DNA from: JBGVSA01 sp047605765
Lineage (GTDB): Bacteria > Pseudomonadota > Gammaproteobacteria > Burkholderiales > Rhodocyclaceae
Length of the DNA: 36,582 nt
Reading direction: 5' to 3'
Assembly (NCBI GenBank): GCA_047605765.1
Contig: JASGFB010000039.1
Coordinates: forward strand, 1-36,582
Shown here: in pieces, positions 7,514-15,525 of the stretch
How the letters are laid out: the number at the start of each line of letters is the position of its first letter
Position numbering within the stretch: the first letter of the stretch is position 1
Notes under the pieces: model-generated
Seen by the model: the letters and a program-made list of their open reading frames with translations, nothing else
What the model was told of the DNA's origin: nothing
Database searches by the model: none
Program-made: the position numbers and the translations under genes

Positions 7514-8473
7514 ATGAACAATCCGATTCCTTTTGGCTGCAAACGTGTCGTCGATGGCGAGGAGCGCGTTTACTACTACGGCTATTGGATCAAGACTTAT
7601 CAGGCGCCGGCGGATAGTCTGGCCGCCAAGAAGAAGCTGATCGAAGCGCTTACACGACGCCTGTTCAACCATGTCGAGCATGGCATCAACATTCCTGGCA
7701 GCCGTCTGAAAGAAGCGCGCGAAGTCTACGAAGCCGAGACCGATCCGGACATCAAGCGGGTCAAGGGCGCCATGCTGGCCGGCTCGCTGTTCAACCGCGC
7801 GGGCGACATCTTCACCAAGCTGGTGGAGCTGCAGGCCGCCGGGGTCGAGATCGCGTCGGACAATGCGCTCATGCGCCAGTGCGGCGGTTGCCTGCAAGAA
7901 GCGCTGGAGCTGGGCAAGACCGTGCACCACCGCAGCGGCGAAGAAGGTATCGACGAACTGTGGGGCGAGCCCTTCAAGGTGTTTTCGATCCCCATCGAGG
8001 CCTTCTACGAAAGCCGCTACATCAAGATCGCGCAAGCCATGCGCGACATCGACGCCATCGCCGACGTGGTGGCCGTCAACTTTGCCAACAACAGCATGTT
8101 TCCGGGGATCGAGCCGGTCATGCGGCGCTATGCCGAAACGGCCCGCATCAAGTGCGAAACGCTGCGCACCGATGCCGACATCTTCGATGTCTGGGCGCGC
8201 TTTGCGGTAGCGGGCGAGCAACTGCGCAACTACGAATACGTGCTGCCGCAGGATGCCAACGAAATGACCTGGCGCCAAGCGGAACATGGCCGTCGCGTGC
8301 TGCGCAACGCCCAACATCTGATCAGCGACATCACCCGCGCACGCGTGCCGATGCCCAAGAGCACGGCCGAATTCATCGAACGCGCCAATTACTTCGGCAC
8401 CGCCTACATCAAGCCCGTGCAGTGCGCGATCGAACCTTCCGCCGTCGTGCCGGCCGCTGGCGCCCACGCCTGA
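7514..8473 (+). CDS. conserved-looking hypothetical protein, 319 residues
   Basis: I do not recognise this family. The product is soluble with no signal peptide or membrane segment. It begins MNNPIPFGCKRVVDGEERVY, followed by the aromatic cluster YYYGYWIKTY (20-29), and is otherwise mainly helical with acidic and basic alternation (LKEAREVYEAE, VKGAMLAGSLFNRAGD). A short cysteine pair, RQCGGCLQE, lies near residue 125. Codon use matches the neighbours, so it is clearly a gene. The SD is weak (GAAGACAG). It is alone between acpH and a convergent marR, so context says nothing about its job. Confidence 0.85.
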   Translation: MNNPIPFGCKRVVDGEERVYYYGYWIKTYQAPADSLAAKKKLIEALTRRLFNHVEHGINIPGSRLKEAREVYEAETDPDIKRVKGAMLAGSLFNRAGDIFTKLVELQAAGVEIASDNALMRQCGGCLQEALELGKTVHHRSGEEGIDELWGEPFKVFSIPIEAFYESRYIKIAQAMRDIDAIADVVAVNFANNSMFPGIEPVMRRYAETARIKCETLRTDADIFDVWARFAVAGEQLRNYEYVLPQDANEMTWRQAEHGRRVLRNAQHLISDITRARVPMPKSTAEFIERANYFGTAYIKPVQCAIEPSAVVPAAGAHA

Positions 8474-8485
8474 GCGTGCCCGATC

Positions 8486-8502
8486 GCGCAGCCTAGCTGC
8501 GC
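8486..8502. other. hairpin spanning the marR stop codon
   Basis: GCGCAGC (8486-8492) and GCTGCGC (8496-8502) form a 7-bp stem whose 3-base loop is the marR stop codon. There is no T run, so it is at best a weak terminator between the convergent genes. Confidence 0.35.
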
Positions 8503-8921
8503 CGCGCGATCGCCTTCATCACCGCTTCCCACCCCGCGACCGCCTGCGGACCGCAGGCGTCGAATACCTGTGCCAACATATGCAGTTGCGGATCGGATAA
8601 TTCCGCTTCGGCTCGCTGACCGGCAGGCGTGAGCGTCAGGCATTTGACGCGGCGATCATGCTTGTCGGGCGCGGCGCTCACCAGGCCGGCTTCGATCAGC
8701 GCGCGCAGGGGGGCGTTCAGTGCCTGCTTGGTGACGCCCAGCTTGTCGAGCAGGGCCTGCACCGACATGCCTGGATGGCGGCCGATGAAATGCAGCACGC
8801 GGTGGTGGACGCGCCCCCATCCGCGTGTGGCGAGACGGGCATCCTGCACCGCGGTGAAGGCGCGGTAGGCGTAATAGAACAGTTCGTGCCCGTCATCGGG
8901 CGAAGTGATGTCTTCTGCCAT
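8493..8921 (-). CDS. MarR family transcriptional regulator
   Basis: A dimeric winged-helix repressor of 142 residues, the usual MarR length. The recognition region is MSVQALLDKLGVTKQALNAP and the wing is DKHDRRVKCLTLTPAG, the classic MarR signature. It is divergent from the aminotransferase at 9032, and the 110-base gap holds two matching dyads, so it probably controls itself and the aminotransferase. The effector is unknown; an amino-acid-like ligand or phenolic compound would fit, but that is inference. Confidence 0.92.
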   Translation of the reverse strand: MAEDITSPDDGHELFYYAYRAFTAVQDARLATRGWGRVHHRVLHFIGRHPGMSVQALLDKLGVTKQALNAPLRALIEAGLVSAAPDKHDRRVKCLTLTPAGQRAEAELSDPQLHMLAQVFDACGPQAVAGWEAVMKAIARRS

Positions 8922-8961
8922 ATCTTTCAGGTTCGGTCATGCCGGGGCCGTTCGTCAAACA

Positions 8962-8978
8962 GGTCAAGAGCATTGACA
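8962..8978. promoter_or_regulatory. operator-like dyad 1, overlapping a -35 box
   Basis: GGTCAA-GAGCA-TTGACA: half-sites GGTCAA and TTGAC(A) around 5 bases. The right half is a perfect -35 hexamer (8973-8978) for the aminotransferase, with AATATT (8997-9002) as a possible -10 after 18 bases. A repressor here would mask the promoter. Likely bound by the adjacent MarR protein. Confidence 0.6.
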
Positions 8979-9003
8979 TAGTTATCCGTCTTCCTCAATA
9001 TTA

Positions 9004-9020
9004 GGTCAATTTTGTTGACC
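9004..9020. promoter_or_regulatory. operator-like dyad 2
   Basis: GGTCAA-TTTTG-TTGACC is a perfect 6-5-6 inverted repeat with the same half-sites and spacing as dyad 1. It starts exactly 42 bases (four helical turns) downstream, at the expected transcription start of the aminotransferase gene. Confidence 0.65.
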
Positions 9021-9031
9021 AAAGGACAGCC

Positions 9032-10207
9032 ATGTTTGCGCAACGTATCGAACGACTCACCTCGTCGCTGGTGCGCGACATTCTGGCAGCGGCCTCGCGC
9101 CCCGGCATGATTTCTTTCGCTGGCGGCCTGCCGGCGAGCGAAGTGCTGTATCGGCCGGCATTCCCCGATGCCAACAGCATGGATTGCTGGCAGTACGGAC
9201 AGAGCGAAGGCGAACCGGCGCTGCGCGAAATGATCGCCGCGCGGGCGCGTGACCTGGGCATCGCGTGTACCGCTGCGCAGGTGCTTGTGCTGTCGGGCTC
9301 GCAGCAGGGCATCGACCTGGTGGCCAAGCTCTTCGTGGAGTCGGGAACCGACATCCTCATCGAATCGCCCGCCTATCTGGCCGCGTTGCAGGTGTTCTCG
9401 CTGTTCGGTGCGGATTTTTCGCCCGTGGCGGTCGATACGGTCGCCGGCCCGGATATGGCCGCGTTCTCCAGTGCGGCGGCGCGGGCGCGCCTGGCGTATC
9501 TCACGCCGACGTTCCAGAACCCCTCCGGTTACTGTTATAGCGATGCCCAGCGTGACGACATCGCCGCGCGCCTCGACACCGCCGGCACGCCGCTGTTCGA
9601 GGATGATCCTTACCGCGACCTTGCATACGATGGCGCCGCCCCCCAGCCCATATGCGGACGCCTGCGCCATGCGCCATGGATCTACCAGGGCTCGTTTTCC
9701 AAGACGCTGGCGCCGGGGCTGCGTCTGGGGTTTCTGGTTGTGCATCCGTCCTTGGTCGATCCGCTCACACGTCTGAAGCAGGCGGCCGACTTGCATACCA
9801 ACCGGCTCAGCCAGGTGCTGGTGATGGAGATGCTGCGCGATGGCCGTCTCGCGCGCCATGTGCAAGCGGCATTGCCGCTCTATCGCGAACGCCGCGCCGC
9901 CATGAACCAAGCCTTGCAAACCCATCTGGGCACGCGAGCACAATGGCATATCCCCGCCGGTGGCCTGTTCTTCTGGGTGCGGCTGGAGGAGGGGATCGAT
10001 GCCCAGCGTTTGATGACCGATGCGCTCGAGCTGGGTGTGGCGGTGATGCCTGGTGACGCATTCTTCGGCAAGCAGGTGCCGGGTAGTTTCCTGCGCCTGA
10101 ACTTCAGCCACGCGGCGCCGGCCGATATCGATACCGGCATGGCCCGGCTGGCGCGGGCGCTGGCCCTGCAGACATCAGCGACGCCCGCGATGGCCGCCCC
10201 GGTATGA
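9032..10207 (+). CDS. PLP-dependent aminotransferase, fold type I (2-aminoadipate/MocR-like class)
   Basis: A pyridoxal-phosphate aminotransferase of 391 residues, in the class that includes 2-aminoadipate and valine-pyruvate aminotransferases. Marks in order: ISFAGGLPA (27-35), YGQSEGEPALRE (55-66), LSGSQQGIDL (88-96), TPTFQNPSGY (158-167), the aspartate in FEDDPYRDL, and the PLP-bearing K224 in GSFSKTLAPGLRLG. The C-terminal domain has the GGLFFWVRL motif. There is no N-terminal GntR domain, so it is an enzyme and not a MocR regulator. It is divergent from marR, which probably represses it. The amino-acid substrate cannot be read; the branched or dicarboxylic class is likely. Confidence 0.92.
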   Translation: MFAQRIERLTSSLVRDILAAASRPGMISFAGGLPASEVLYRPAFPDANSMDCWQYGQSEGEPALREMIAARARDLGIACTAAQVLVLSGSQQGIDLVAKLFVESGTDILIESPAYLAALQVFSLFGADFSPVAVDTVAGPDMAAFSSAAARARLAYLTPTFQNPSGYCYSDAQRDDIAARLDTAGTPLFEDDPYRDLAYDGAAPQPICGRLRHAPWIYQGSFSKTLAPGLRLGFLVVHPSLVDPLTRLKQAADLHTNRLSQVLVMEMLRDGRLARHVQAALPLYRERRAAMNQALQTHLGTRAQWHIPAGGLFFWVRLEEGIDAQRLMTDALELGVAVMPGDAFFGKQVPGSFLRLNFSHAAPADIDTGMARLARALALQTSATPAMAAPV

Positions 10208-10220
10208 TCCTGAACGCATA

Positions 10221-10252
10221 AAAAAAGCCGCCCGTCATGGGCGGCTTTTTCG
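10221..10252. terminator. bidirectional intrinsic terminator
   Basis: An 11-bp stem (AAAAGCCGCCC, 10223-10233, with GGGCGGCTTTT, 10239-10249), loop GTCAT, with A run and T run on the two sides. It lies between the convergent aminotransferase and permease genes. Confidence 0.9.
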
Positions 10253-10280
10253 TTTGCACGCGCCTGTCTGCGCGCGGCGG

Positions 10281-11678
10281 TCACTGCTTGGGATGCAGCA
10301 GCGAACGCTTGCGGGCGTAGGTGAAGTACACCACCAGACCGATCAGGCTCCAGGCGATGAAGCACACCCAGGTCAGCCATTGCAGGTGGATCATCAGGAA
10401 CACGCAGGCGGCCATGGCCATCACCGGGATCACCGGCGAGCCCGGGCAGCGGAAGCCGCGCTTCAGGTCCGGACGCGTGCGGCGCAGGATCAGCACTGCC
10501 ATGGCGACCATCGTGAACGCGGCCAGCGTGCCGATGTTGATCAGTTCCGCCAGGAAGTTCAGCGGCACCAGTGCAGCGATCAGGCCGAACACGATACCGA
10601 TGGCCCAGGTGTTGAAGAACGGCGTGTTGTGCTTGGGGTGTACTTCCGACAGCTTGGCCGGCAGCAGACCGTCGCGCGACATGGCGAAGGTGATGCGGGT
10701 CTGGCCATAGAGCATCACCAGGATCACGGTGGTCATGCCGACAATGGCGCCCAGGCTGATGAAGCCCGCCACCCAGTGTTCGCCGGCCACTTGCAGGGCC
10801 AGCGCGACCGGGCGATCGATGCCTTCGGCAAAACGCTGGTACGGCAGGATGCCGGTCATCACCGCCGCCACCGCCATGTACAGCACGGTGCAGATGGTGA
10901 CCGAGCCGAGCAGGCCGATCGGCAGCGAGCGGGCCGGGTTGCGCGCTTCTTCGGCGGCCGACGTGATGGCGTCGAAACCGAGGAAGGCGAAGAACATCAC
11001 GGCGGCGGCATTGAATACGCCGTTGGCGCCGAAAGGCAGGAACGGGGTCCAGTTCTGCGTATCGACATGACGCGCGCCGACCACGATGATCAGCACCACC
11101 ACCAGCACCTTGATGATCACCATCAGGTTGTTGAAGCGTGCCGATTCACGCACACCGAAGGACACCACGGCGGTGATGGCCATCATGATCAGGAAAGCCG
11201 GCAGGTTGAACCAGGTAGCCACGCCTTCCACCGCACCCGGTGCCGCCGTCAGAACGGTGGGCAGGTGAATGCCGACAGCGCTCAGTAGCGATTGCATGTA
11301 GCCGGACCAGCCCGCCGACACCGCCGAGGTAGCCAGGCCGTATTCCAGCATCAGGTCCCAGCCGATGATCCAGGCGGGCAGCTCGCCCATGGTGGCGTAG
11401 CTGTACGTATAGATGGAACCGGCCACCGGAATGGTGGACGCGAACTCGGCGTAACACAGTGCCGACAGAACGCAGGCCACGGCGGCCAGCGCAAACGACA
11501 GCATGAGGGCCGGGCCGGCCATGAGAGCGCCGGTGCCGACGAGCACGAAAATGCCCGTGCCGATGACGGCACCGATGCCCAACAAGACCAGATCGAAAGG
11601 CCCGAGGGCTTTCTTCAGACCGTGGGTAGCCGCTGTTTGGAGTAGGTGGTCGACGCTTTTGGTGCGAATGAGGCTCAT
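10281..11678 (-). CDS. APC superfamily amino acid permease (cationic amino acid transporter type)
   Basis: An inner-membrane amino-acid permease of 465 residues with about 12 helices. The N terminus has the APC core motif GIGAVIGTGIFVLVG (helix 1, substrate-binding unwound region). FAFLGFDAITSAAEEARNP is the helix 6 region typical of the cationic amino acid transporter branch, and SRDGLLPAKLSEVHPKHNTP follows the gated segment. The start MSLIRTKSVDHLL is typical for this branch. It lies downstream of the TSUP gene on the same strand with a 150-base gap, so it probably has its own promoter. Substrate not determinable. Confidence 0.92.
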   Translation of the reverse strand: MSLIRTKSVDHLLQTAATHGLKKALGPFDLVLLGIGAVIGTGIFVLVGTGALMAGPALMLSFALAAVACVLSALCYAEFASTIPVAGSIYTYSYATMGELPAWIIGWDLMLEYGLATSAVSAGWSGYMQSLLSAVGIHLPTVLTAAPGAVEGVATWFNLPAFLIMMAITAVVSFGVRESARFNNLMVIIKVLVVVLIIVVGARHVDTQNWTPFLPFGANGVFNAAAVMFFAFLGFDAITSAAEEARNPARSLPIGLLGSVTICTVLYMAVAAVMTGILPYQRFAEGIDRPVALALQVAGEHWVAGFISLGAIVGMTTVILVMLYGQTRITFAMSRDGLLPAKLSEVHPKHNTPFFNTWAIGIVFGLIAALVPLNFLAELINIGTLAAFTMVAMAVLILRRTRPDLKRGFRCPGSPVIPVMAMAACVFLMIHLQWLTWVCFIAWSLIGLVVYFTYARKRSLLHPKQ

Positions 11679-11828
11679 GTGAGCTGTTCCCGTGTCTCAG
11701 GGCAACACCGTACCGCCGGGTGCGCCCATGGTTTTTATGAATTGCGGGGCGTGATGATGATCAAAGGTAATGATGCGTGTCTTTGATGTAGATCGTTTTT
11801 TGGAGTGCGCAAACACTTGTTTTTAAAG

Positions 11829-12602
11829 TCAATGCCAGTTTACGACCGTCTCAAAAACAAGCTTGCCCAACAGAATGATTGCCAGAACCAGAAACAGCCG
11901 ACGAATCCACTGGTTTCCGCCTCGGAAGGCGAGATGTGTGCCAACAAAAGCCCCGGCGACGCCCGCCACCCCCATGGGGATCGCCAATGAATAGATGACC
12001 AGGCCGGCAGGGATAAAAAACGACAGTGCTGCCAGATTTGTCGCCATATTGACTACTTTTGCACTGGCCGAGGCACGCAAAAAGTCGAAATGAAACACCC
12101 GCACGAACAAAAAGAGCAGAAAGCTCCCTGCGCCCGGACCGAAGAAACCGTCATAGAAACCAATGCCGGCACCGGCGACCACGCCCAGCGCGATTTCGCG
12201 CCGCCCGATTGGCCGGCCGGTGTCCTGTGCCCCCATCTGGGGACGCCGCCAGGTATAGATCAGCATCACCACCAGCAGCACGATGATCAGCGGCCGCACC
12301 CAGTGCGAGGGCATCAAATGCACGACGTGCGCGCCCAAGTACGAGCCGATGAACGCGGCGGCGCCGGTGATGCCCAGCAGACGCCATGGCAGCTCGATGC
12401 GGCGTGCATACTGGCGCGCCGAAAAAGCATGGCCGAGAACCGACGAGAGTTTGTCCGAACCGAGCAGGGCGGCCGGCGCGGCGCGCGGCAGGGTGGCGAA
12501 GAGCCCGGGAATCATGATCAACCCGCCACCACCGACCGCCGCATTGATGAGCCCCGAGCAAAAAGCCAGGGGCAGGATGATCCACAGGTCGGTCGACAAC
12601 AT
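11829..12602 (-). CDS. TSUP (TauE/SafE) family sulfite/organic anion exporter
   Basis: A 257-residue membrane protein of the TauE/SafE (TSUP) family, which moves sulfite, sulfonates or other organic anions. It has the duplicated family motif: GLINAAVGGGGLIMIPGL near residue 17 and GFYDGFFGPGAGSFLLFLF in the second half. Eight helices are likely. Downstream of glutathione peroxidase on the same strand (gap 133 bases). A sulfurtransferase and a peroxidase nearby could hint at sulfur metabolism, but the spacing does not prove an operon. Confidence 0.9.
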   Translation of the reverse strand: MLSTDLWIILPLAFCSGLINAAVGGGGLIMIPGLFATLPRAAPAALLGSDKLSSVLGHAFSARQYARRIELPWRLLGITGAAAFIGSYLGAHVVHLMPSHWVRPLIIVLLVVMLIYTWRRPQMGAQDTGRPIGRREIALGVVAGAGIGFYDGFFGPGAGSFLLFLFVRVFHFDFLRASASAKVVNMATNLAALSFFIPAGLVIYSLAIPMGVAGVAGAFVGTHLAFRGGNQWIRRLFLVLAIILLGKLVFETVVNWH

Positions 12603-12735
12603 GAGCGGGCGGGGCGGCGGCAGAAGGGCGCCATGGTACCGCGCTATCAGGCAGGCAAGCGCGCGTGGCCGAGTTTTTTCTGCAACGAGACAGAAGGTGC
12701 CAGCGCCGGGCCCGGCAAGCCTGGCTCAGCAGCTC

Positions 12736-13218
12736 TCAAAGCAGGGGCTCGATATCCTTGGCGAGGTCTTCGGGCTTGGTCATCGGCGCATAGCGGTGGT
12801 GTACGCGGCCGTGGCGGTCGACCAGAAACTTGGTGAAGTTCCATTTGATGCCTTCGCTGCCCAATAACCCCTTGGCCTGCGACTTGAGGTGCTGGAACAG
12901 CGGATGGGCGTGTTCGCCGTTGACGTCGACCTTGGCGAACATGGGAAAAGTGACGTCGAAGCGCGTGCTGCAGAACGCCCCGATCTGCGCCTCGTCGCCC
13001 GGCTCTTGCGCGCCGAACTGATTGCACGGAAAGCCGAGTACTTCCAGGCCTTGCGAGCGGTACTTGCGATAGAGCGCCTCGAGCCCCGCGTATTGCGGCG
13101 TGAAGCCGCACTGGCTGGCCGTATTGACGATCAGCAGCACGCGGTCGGCGTAGCTGCGCAGGTCGGTCTGGCGACCGTCCAGCGTGCGCACGGCAATGTC
13201 ATACAGAGCGCTGCTCAT
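12736..13218 (-). CDS. glutathione peroxidase (Cys type)
   Basis: Thiol-dependent peroxidase of the Gpx/BtuE family, 160 residues, cytoplasmic. Catalytic residues are visible: peroxidatic C37 in NTASQCGFT (Cys in place of selenocysteine), Q67 in FPCNQFG, and W126-N127 in KWNFTKFLV. C65 in the FPCNQFG segment is also conserved in the family. Despite the name, such bacterial enzymes often use thioredoxin. The start at 13218 (MSSALYDI) is set by GGAGA upstream; a longer frame begins in the psiF spacer. It follows the PsiF gene on the same strand, separated by a hairpin. Confidence 0.93.
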   Translation of the reverse strand: MSSALYDIAVRTLDGRQTDLRSYADRVLLIVNTASQCGFTPQYAGLEALYRKYRSQGLEVLGFPCNQFGAQEPGDEAQIGAFCSTRFDVTFPMFAKVDVNGEHAHPLFQHLKSQAKGLLGSEGIKWNFTKFLVDRHGRVHHRYAPMTKPEDLAKDIEPLL

Positions 13219-13237
13219 GGCTGTCTCCACATGGTGT

Positions 13238-13261
13238 GCCGCCGGTGCAGGCACCGGCGGC
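13238..13261. other. GC-rich perfect hairpin between psiF-like and gpx genes
   Basis: GCCGCCGGTGC (13238-13248) and GCACCGGCGGC (13251-13261) are exact inverted repeats, 2 bases apart. There is no T run, so it is more likely an RNA stabiliser or processing hairpin after the PsiF gene than a terminator. Confidence 0.45.
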
Positions 13262-13273
13262 GGTGAGCTTCGC

Positions 13274-13633
13274 TTATTTGCTGGCGTCAGCCACGCACTT
13301 CTTGAGGAAGCTGTTCTTGGCCGCGCCGGCCAGCTTTTTGTCGGCGGCCTGGCTGTCGCACGCCGCCGTGGCGTTGGCGGTCTTGGCGTCGGCGACGCAC
13401 TTCTTGACGAAGCTGTTCTTGGCGGCGCCGGCCAGTTTTTTGTCGGCGGCCTTGCTTTCGCAATCGCCGTTGGCCGAATTGACCAGGGCGTCGGCTTCGC
13501 ACTTCTTCAGAAAGCTGCTCTTGGCGGCGCCGGCCAGCTTCTTTTCTGCAGCGGCGGCGTCGCAGGCCGCATCGGCCCACGCCAACTGGGCCGCGCACAG
13601 CGCGGACAGGGCGACAATGATGTACTTGCGCAT
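13274..13633 (-). CDS. PsiF-repeat periplasmic protein, three repeats
   Basis: A secreted 119-residue protein of the PsiF-repeat family (E. coli PsiF is phosphate-starvation induced; function unknown). The start at 13633 has AAGGAG seven bases upstream and yields a signal peptide (MRKYIIVALSALCAAQLAWA, cleaved near AWA-DAA). Three repeats of exactly 34 residues follow, each with the core KKLAGAAK(N/S)SF(L/V)KKC. Cysteines pair at constant spacing: C24/C45, C58/C79, C92/C113, suggesting one disulfide per repeat. The underlying DNA repeats are 102 bases apart and still closely similar. Confidence 0.9.
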   Translation of the reverse strand: MRKYIIVALSALCAAQLAWADAACDAAAAEKKLAGAAKSSFLKKCEADALVNSANGDCESKAADKKLAGAAKNSFVKKCVADAKTANATAACDSQAADKKLAGAAKNSFLKKCVADASK

Positions 13634-13735
13634 GGCTTTGCTCCTTTTGGTTTGTCCTCGCCTCGGCAAATCGTCCCCGGGCGCGGGCATTCTAGCGGGG
13701 GCGCGCCGGCGCGGCCATGCGGAGCGGCATCCTCG

Positions 13736-14596
13736 TCAGGCGGGGTCGGCTCCGCGCGCCACCGGGCGGGCGGGGTCGGCGCACCACTCGCTCCATGATC
13801 CCGGATAGAGCGCCGCGCCTGCCAGGCCGGCCAGTTCCAGCGCCAGCAGGTTGTGGCAGGCGGTGATGCCTGATCCGCACTGGGCGACCACCCGCCGAGC
13901 GTCGCTGTGGCCCATCACGGCCAGCCATTCGCGGCGCAGCTCTTCGGCTGGCTTGAAGCGCTGTTGGGCGTCGAGGTTGTCCTTGAAGAACCGATTGGCG
14001 GCGCCGGGGATGTGGCCGCCGACCGGATCGAGCGTTTCGTTTTCGCCACGGAAACGGTCTGCCGCGCGGGCGTCCACCACCTGCTGATCGGGCGAGCCCA
14101 GGCGCGACAGCACGATGTCGGCATCGACCTGGCGCGTCAGCGGTGGGCGCAAGGTGAGCTGCCCGGGCGTATGTGGAGCGGCGGGGCGCTGGCTCTGTGG
14201 CTGAGCCGCCTGCAGCCAGGCCGGCCATCCGCCGTCGAGGACCGCTACGCGCTCGTGTCCCAGCCAGCGCAACATCCACCACAAGCGGGTTGCGAACATG
14301 CCGCCATGGGCGTCGTAGGCCACGACCTGGGTGCTGTCGCCGACGCCCAGCGAGGCCAGGCGGGCGGCGAACACGCGTTGTTCCGGCAAGGGGTGGCGGC
14401 CGTTGCGTCCGGTCTTGGGGCCGGACAGATCGTCGTCGACCGACAGGAACAACGCGCCGGGGATGTGGCCGGCGTCGTAGGCCTGGCGGCCGGCGGCCCC
14501 ATCGCTCAGTTCATGGCGGACATCGAAGATGATCCAGTCCGGCTCGTTGAGGTGGCGGCCGAGCGTGGCGGCATCGATCAGCGTGCGATAACTCAT
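13736..14596 (-). CDS. sseA: sulfurtransferase, 3-mercaptopyruvate type (two rhodanese domains)
   Basis: A cytoplasmic sulfurtransferase of 286 residues with two rhodanese domains: an inactive N-terminal one (FDVRHEL, AGHIPGALFLSVDDDL, HGGMFATRLWWMLRWLGH) and a catalytic C-terminal one. The active site is C240 in AQCGSGITACHN. The CGSG(V/I)TA loop is typical of mercaptopyruvate sulfurtransferases, whereas thiosulfate enzymes usually have CRKGVTA. VGGHIPGAAN is the second-domain pre-loop. It lies upstream of the PsiF gene on the same strand, with about 100 bases between them. Confidence 0.9.
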   Translation of the reverse strand: MSYRTLIDAATLGRHLNEPDWIIFDVRHELSDGAAGRQAYDAGHIPGALFLSVDDDLSGPKTGRNGRHPLPEQRVFAARLASLGVGDSTQVVAYDAHGGMFATRLWWMLRWLGHERVAVLDGGWPAWLQAAQPQSQRPAAPHTPGQLTLRPPLTRQVDADIVLSRLGSPDQQVVDARAADRFRGENETLDPVGGHIPGAANRFFKDNLDAQQRFKPAEELRREWLAVMGHSDARRVVAQCGSGITACHNLLALELAGLAGAALYPGSWSEWCADPARPVARGADPA

Positions 14597-14699
14597 GGGA
14601 CGGCTCCTGCTGCGGGCATGGGTACGGGGTCCGGATCGCCGGGAACGGCGCCGGCAGGCTCAGGCACAGCATAGCGCGGGGCTTGCCGCCATGCCGTGC

Positions 14700-14728
14700 T
14701 TGAAAAAACGGCCGCGAGCGGTTAAGAT
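14700..14728 (+). promoter_or_regulatory. sigma-70 promoter for the rpsF operon
   Basis: TTGAAA (14700-14705), 17-base spacer, TAAGAT (14723-14728). The expected transcript starts near 14735, giving a leader of about 58 bases before rpsF. Confidence 0.6.
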
Positions 14729-14743
14729 CTTTGGCTACCTTGC

Positions 14744-14775
14744 TCCACCGGTTTCGCATGCCGGGGGGCTTTTTC
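14744..14775 (+). promoter_or_regulatory. leader hairpin of the rpsF operon, attenuator-like
   Basis: TCCACCGG (14744-14751) pairs with CCGGGGGG (14761-14768) through one A-G mismatch and a terminal wobble, with a 9-base loop. It is followed by CTTTTTC. The structure sits in the leader between promoter and SD. It could be a site for S6:S18 autoregulation or a weak attenuator; I cannot confirm the known S6:S18 leader consensus. Confidence 0.35.
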
Positions 14776-14792
14776 AACCGTAAGGAGTATTC

Positions 14793-15179
14793 ATGCGCCA
14801 TTACGAAATTGTTTTCATCGTCCATCCGGACCAGAGCGAGCAAGTGCCCGCCATGATCGAGCGCTACAAGACGCTCGTGACGTCCAACGGTGGGCAGATC
14901 CATCGTCTGGAAGACTGGGGCCGCCGCCAACTGGCCTACCCGATCCAGAAGATCCACAAGGCTCACTATGTTCTGATGAACATCGAAGTCGGCGGTGAAA
15001 CGCTGGCCGAGCTGGAGCACGCCTTCAAGTTCAACGACGCCGTGCTGCGCCACCTCACCATCCAGACGAAGAAGGCCGTGACGGCCGCCTCGCCGATGAT
15101 GAAGGAAGAAAAGTCGCGTTCGCTGACCGCGCCGGCCGCTGAAGAAGCCAAGCCCGCCGAGCAGCCCGCTGCCGAGTAA
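14793..15179 (+). CDS. rpsF: 30S ribosomal protein S6
   Basis: Small-subunit protein S6, which binds 16S rRNA together with S18. The 128-residue product has the family N terminus MRHYEIVFIVHPDQSEQVP and the core RLEDWGRRQLAYPIQK, and a variable Ala/Glu-rich tail. TAAGGAG lies seven bases before the ATG. It opens the rpsF-priB-rpsR-rplI operon; the order and spacing are as in many beta- and gammaproteobacteria. Confidence 0.98.
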   Translation: MRHYEIVFIVHPDQSEQVPAMIERYKTLVTSNGGQIHRLEDWGRRQLAYPIQKIHKAHYVLMNIEVGGETLAELEHAFKFNDAVLRHLTIQTKKAVTAASPMMKEEKSRSLTAPAAEEAKPAEQPAAE

Positions 15180-15195
15180 TACGCAACACGGACTG

Positions 15196-15525
15196 ATGAG
15201 CGAGGATCGCAGCGAAAACACCGTTCGCATCACAGGCAAGCTGCTCGAAAAAGACGCGCTTCGCCTGACCCCCGCCAGGGTGCCCATCGTCGGGTTTCGC
15301 ATCGAGCATGCGTCCCGGCAGGTCGAGGCGGAAATCGAACGGGAAGTCTCCTGCGAAATCGAAGTCCGGGCCATTGGCCCGGTCGCACATCGGATCAACG
15401 CGGTACCCCTGGGTTCATGGATGGCGATCGAAGGTTTCCTTGCTGCGAAAAGCGTTCGCAGCCGCTATCCGGTACTGCATGTCAGAACATTTGAATTGCT
15501 GGAAGGAATGAATCATGGCCTTTAG
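15196..15525 (+). CDS. priB: primosomal replication protein PriB
   Basis: PriB is a single-strand-DNA-binding OB-fold protein that works with PriA and DnaT (or its substitutes) in replication restart. The 109-residue product shows the OB-fold pattern ENTVRITGKLLEKDAL ... VPIVGFRIEH ... EVSCEIEVRAIGP and ends in HVRTFELLEG. The gene sits between rpsF and rpsR, the standard place for priB. Its end overlaps the rpsR start by 11 bases, so translation is coupled. Confidence 0.95.
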   Translation: MSEDRSENTVRITGKLLEKDALRLTPARVPIVGFRIEHASRQVEAEIEREVSCEIEVRAIGPVAHRINAVPLGSWMAIEGFLAAKSVRSRYPVLHVRTFELLEGMNHGL

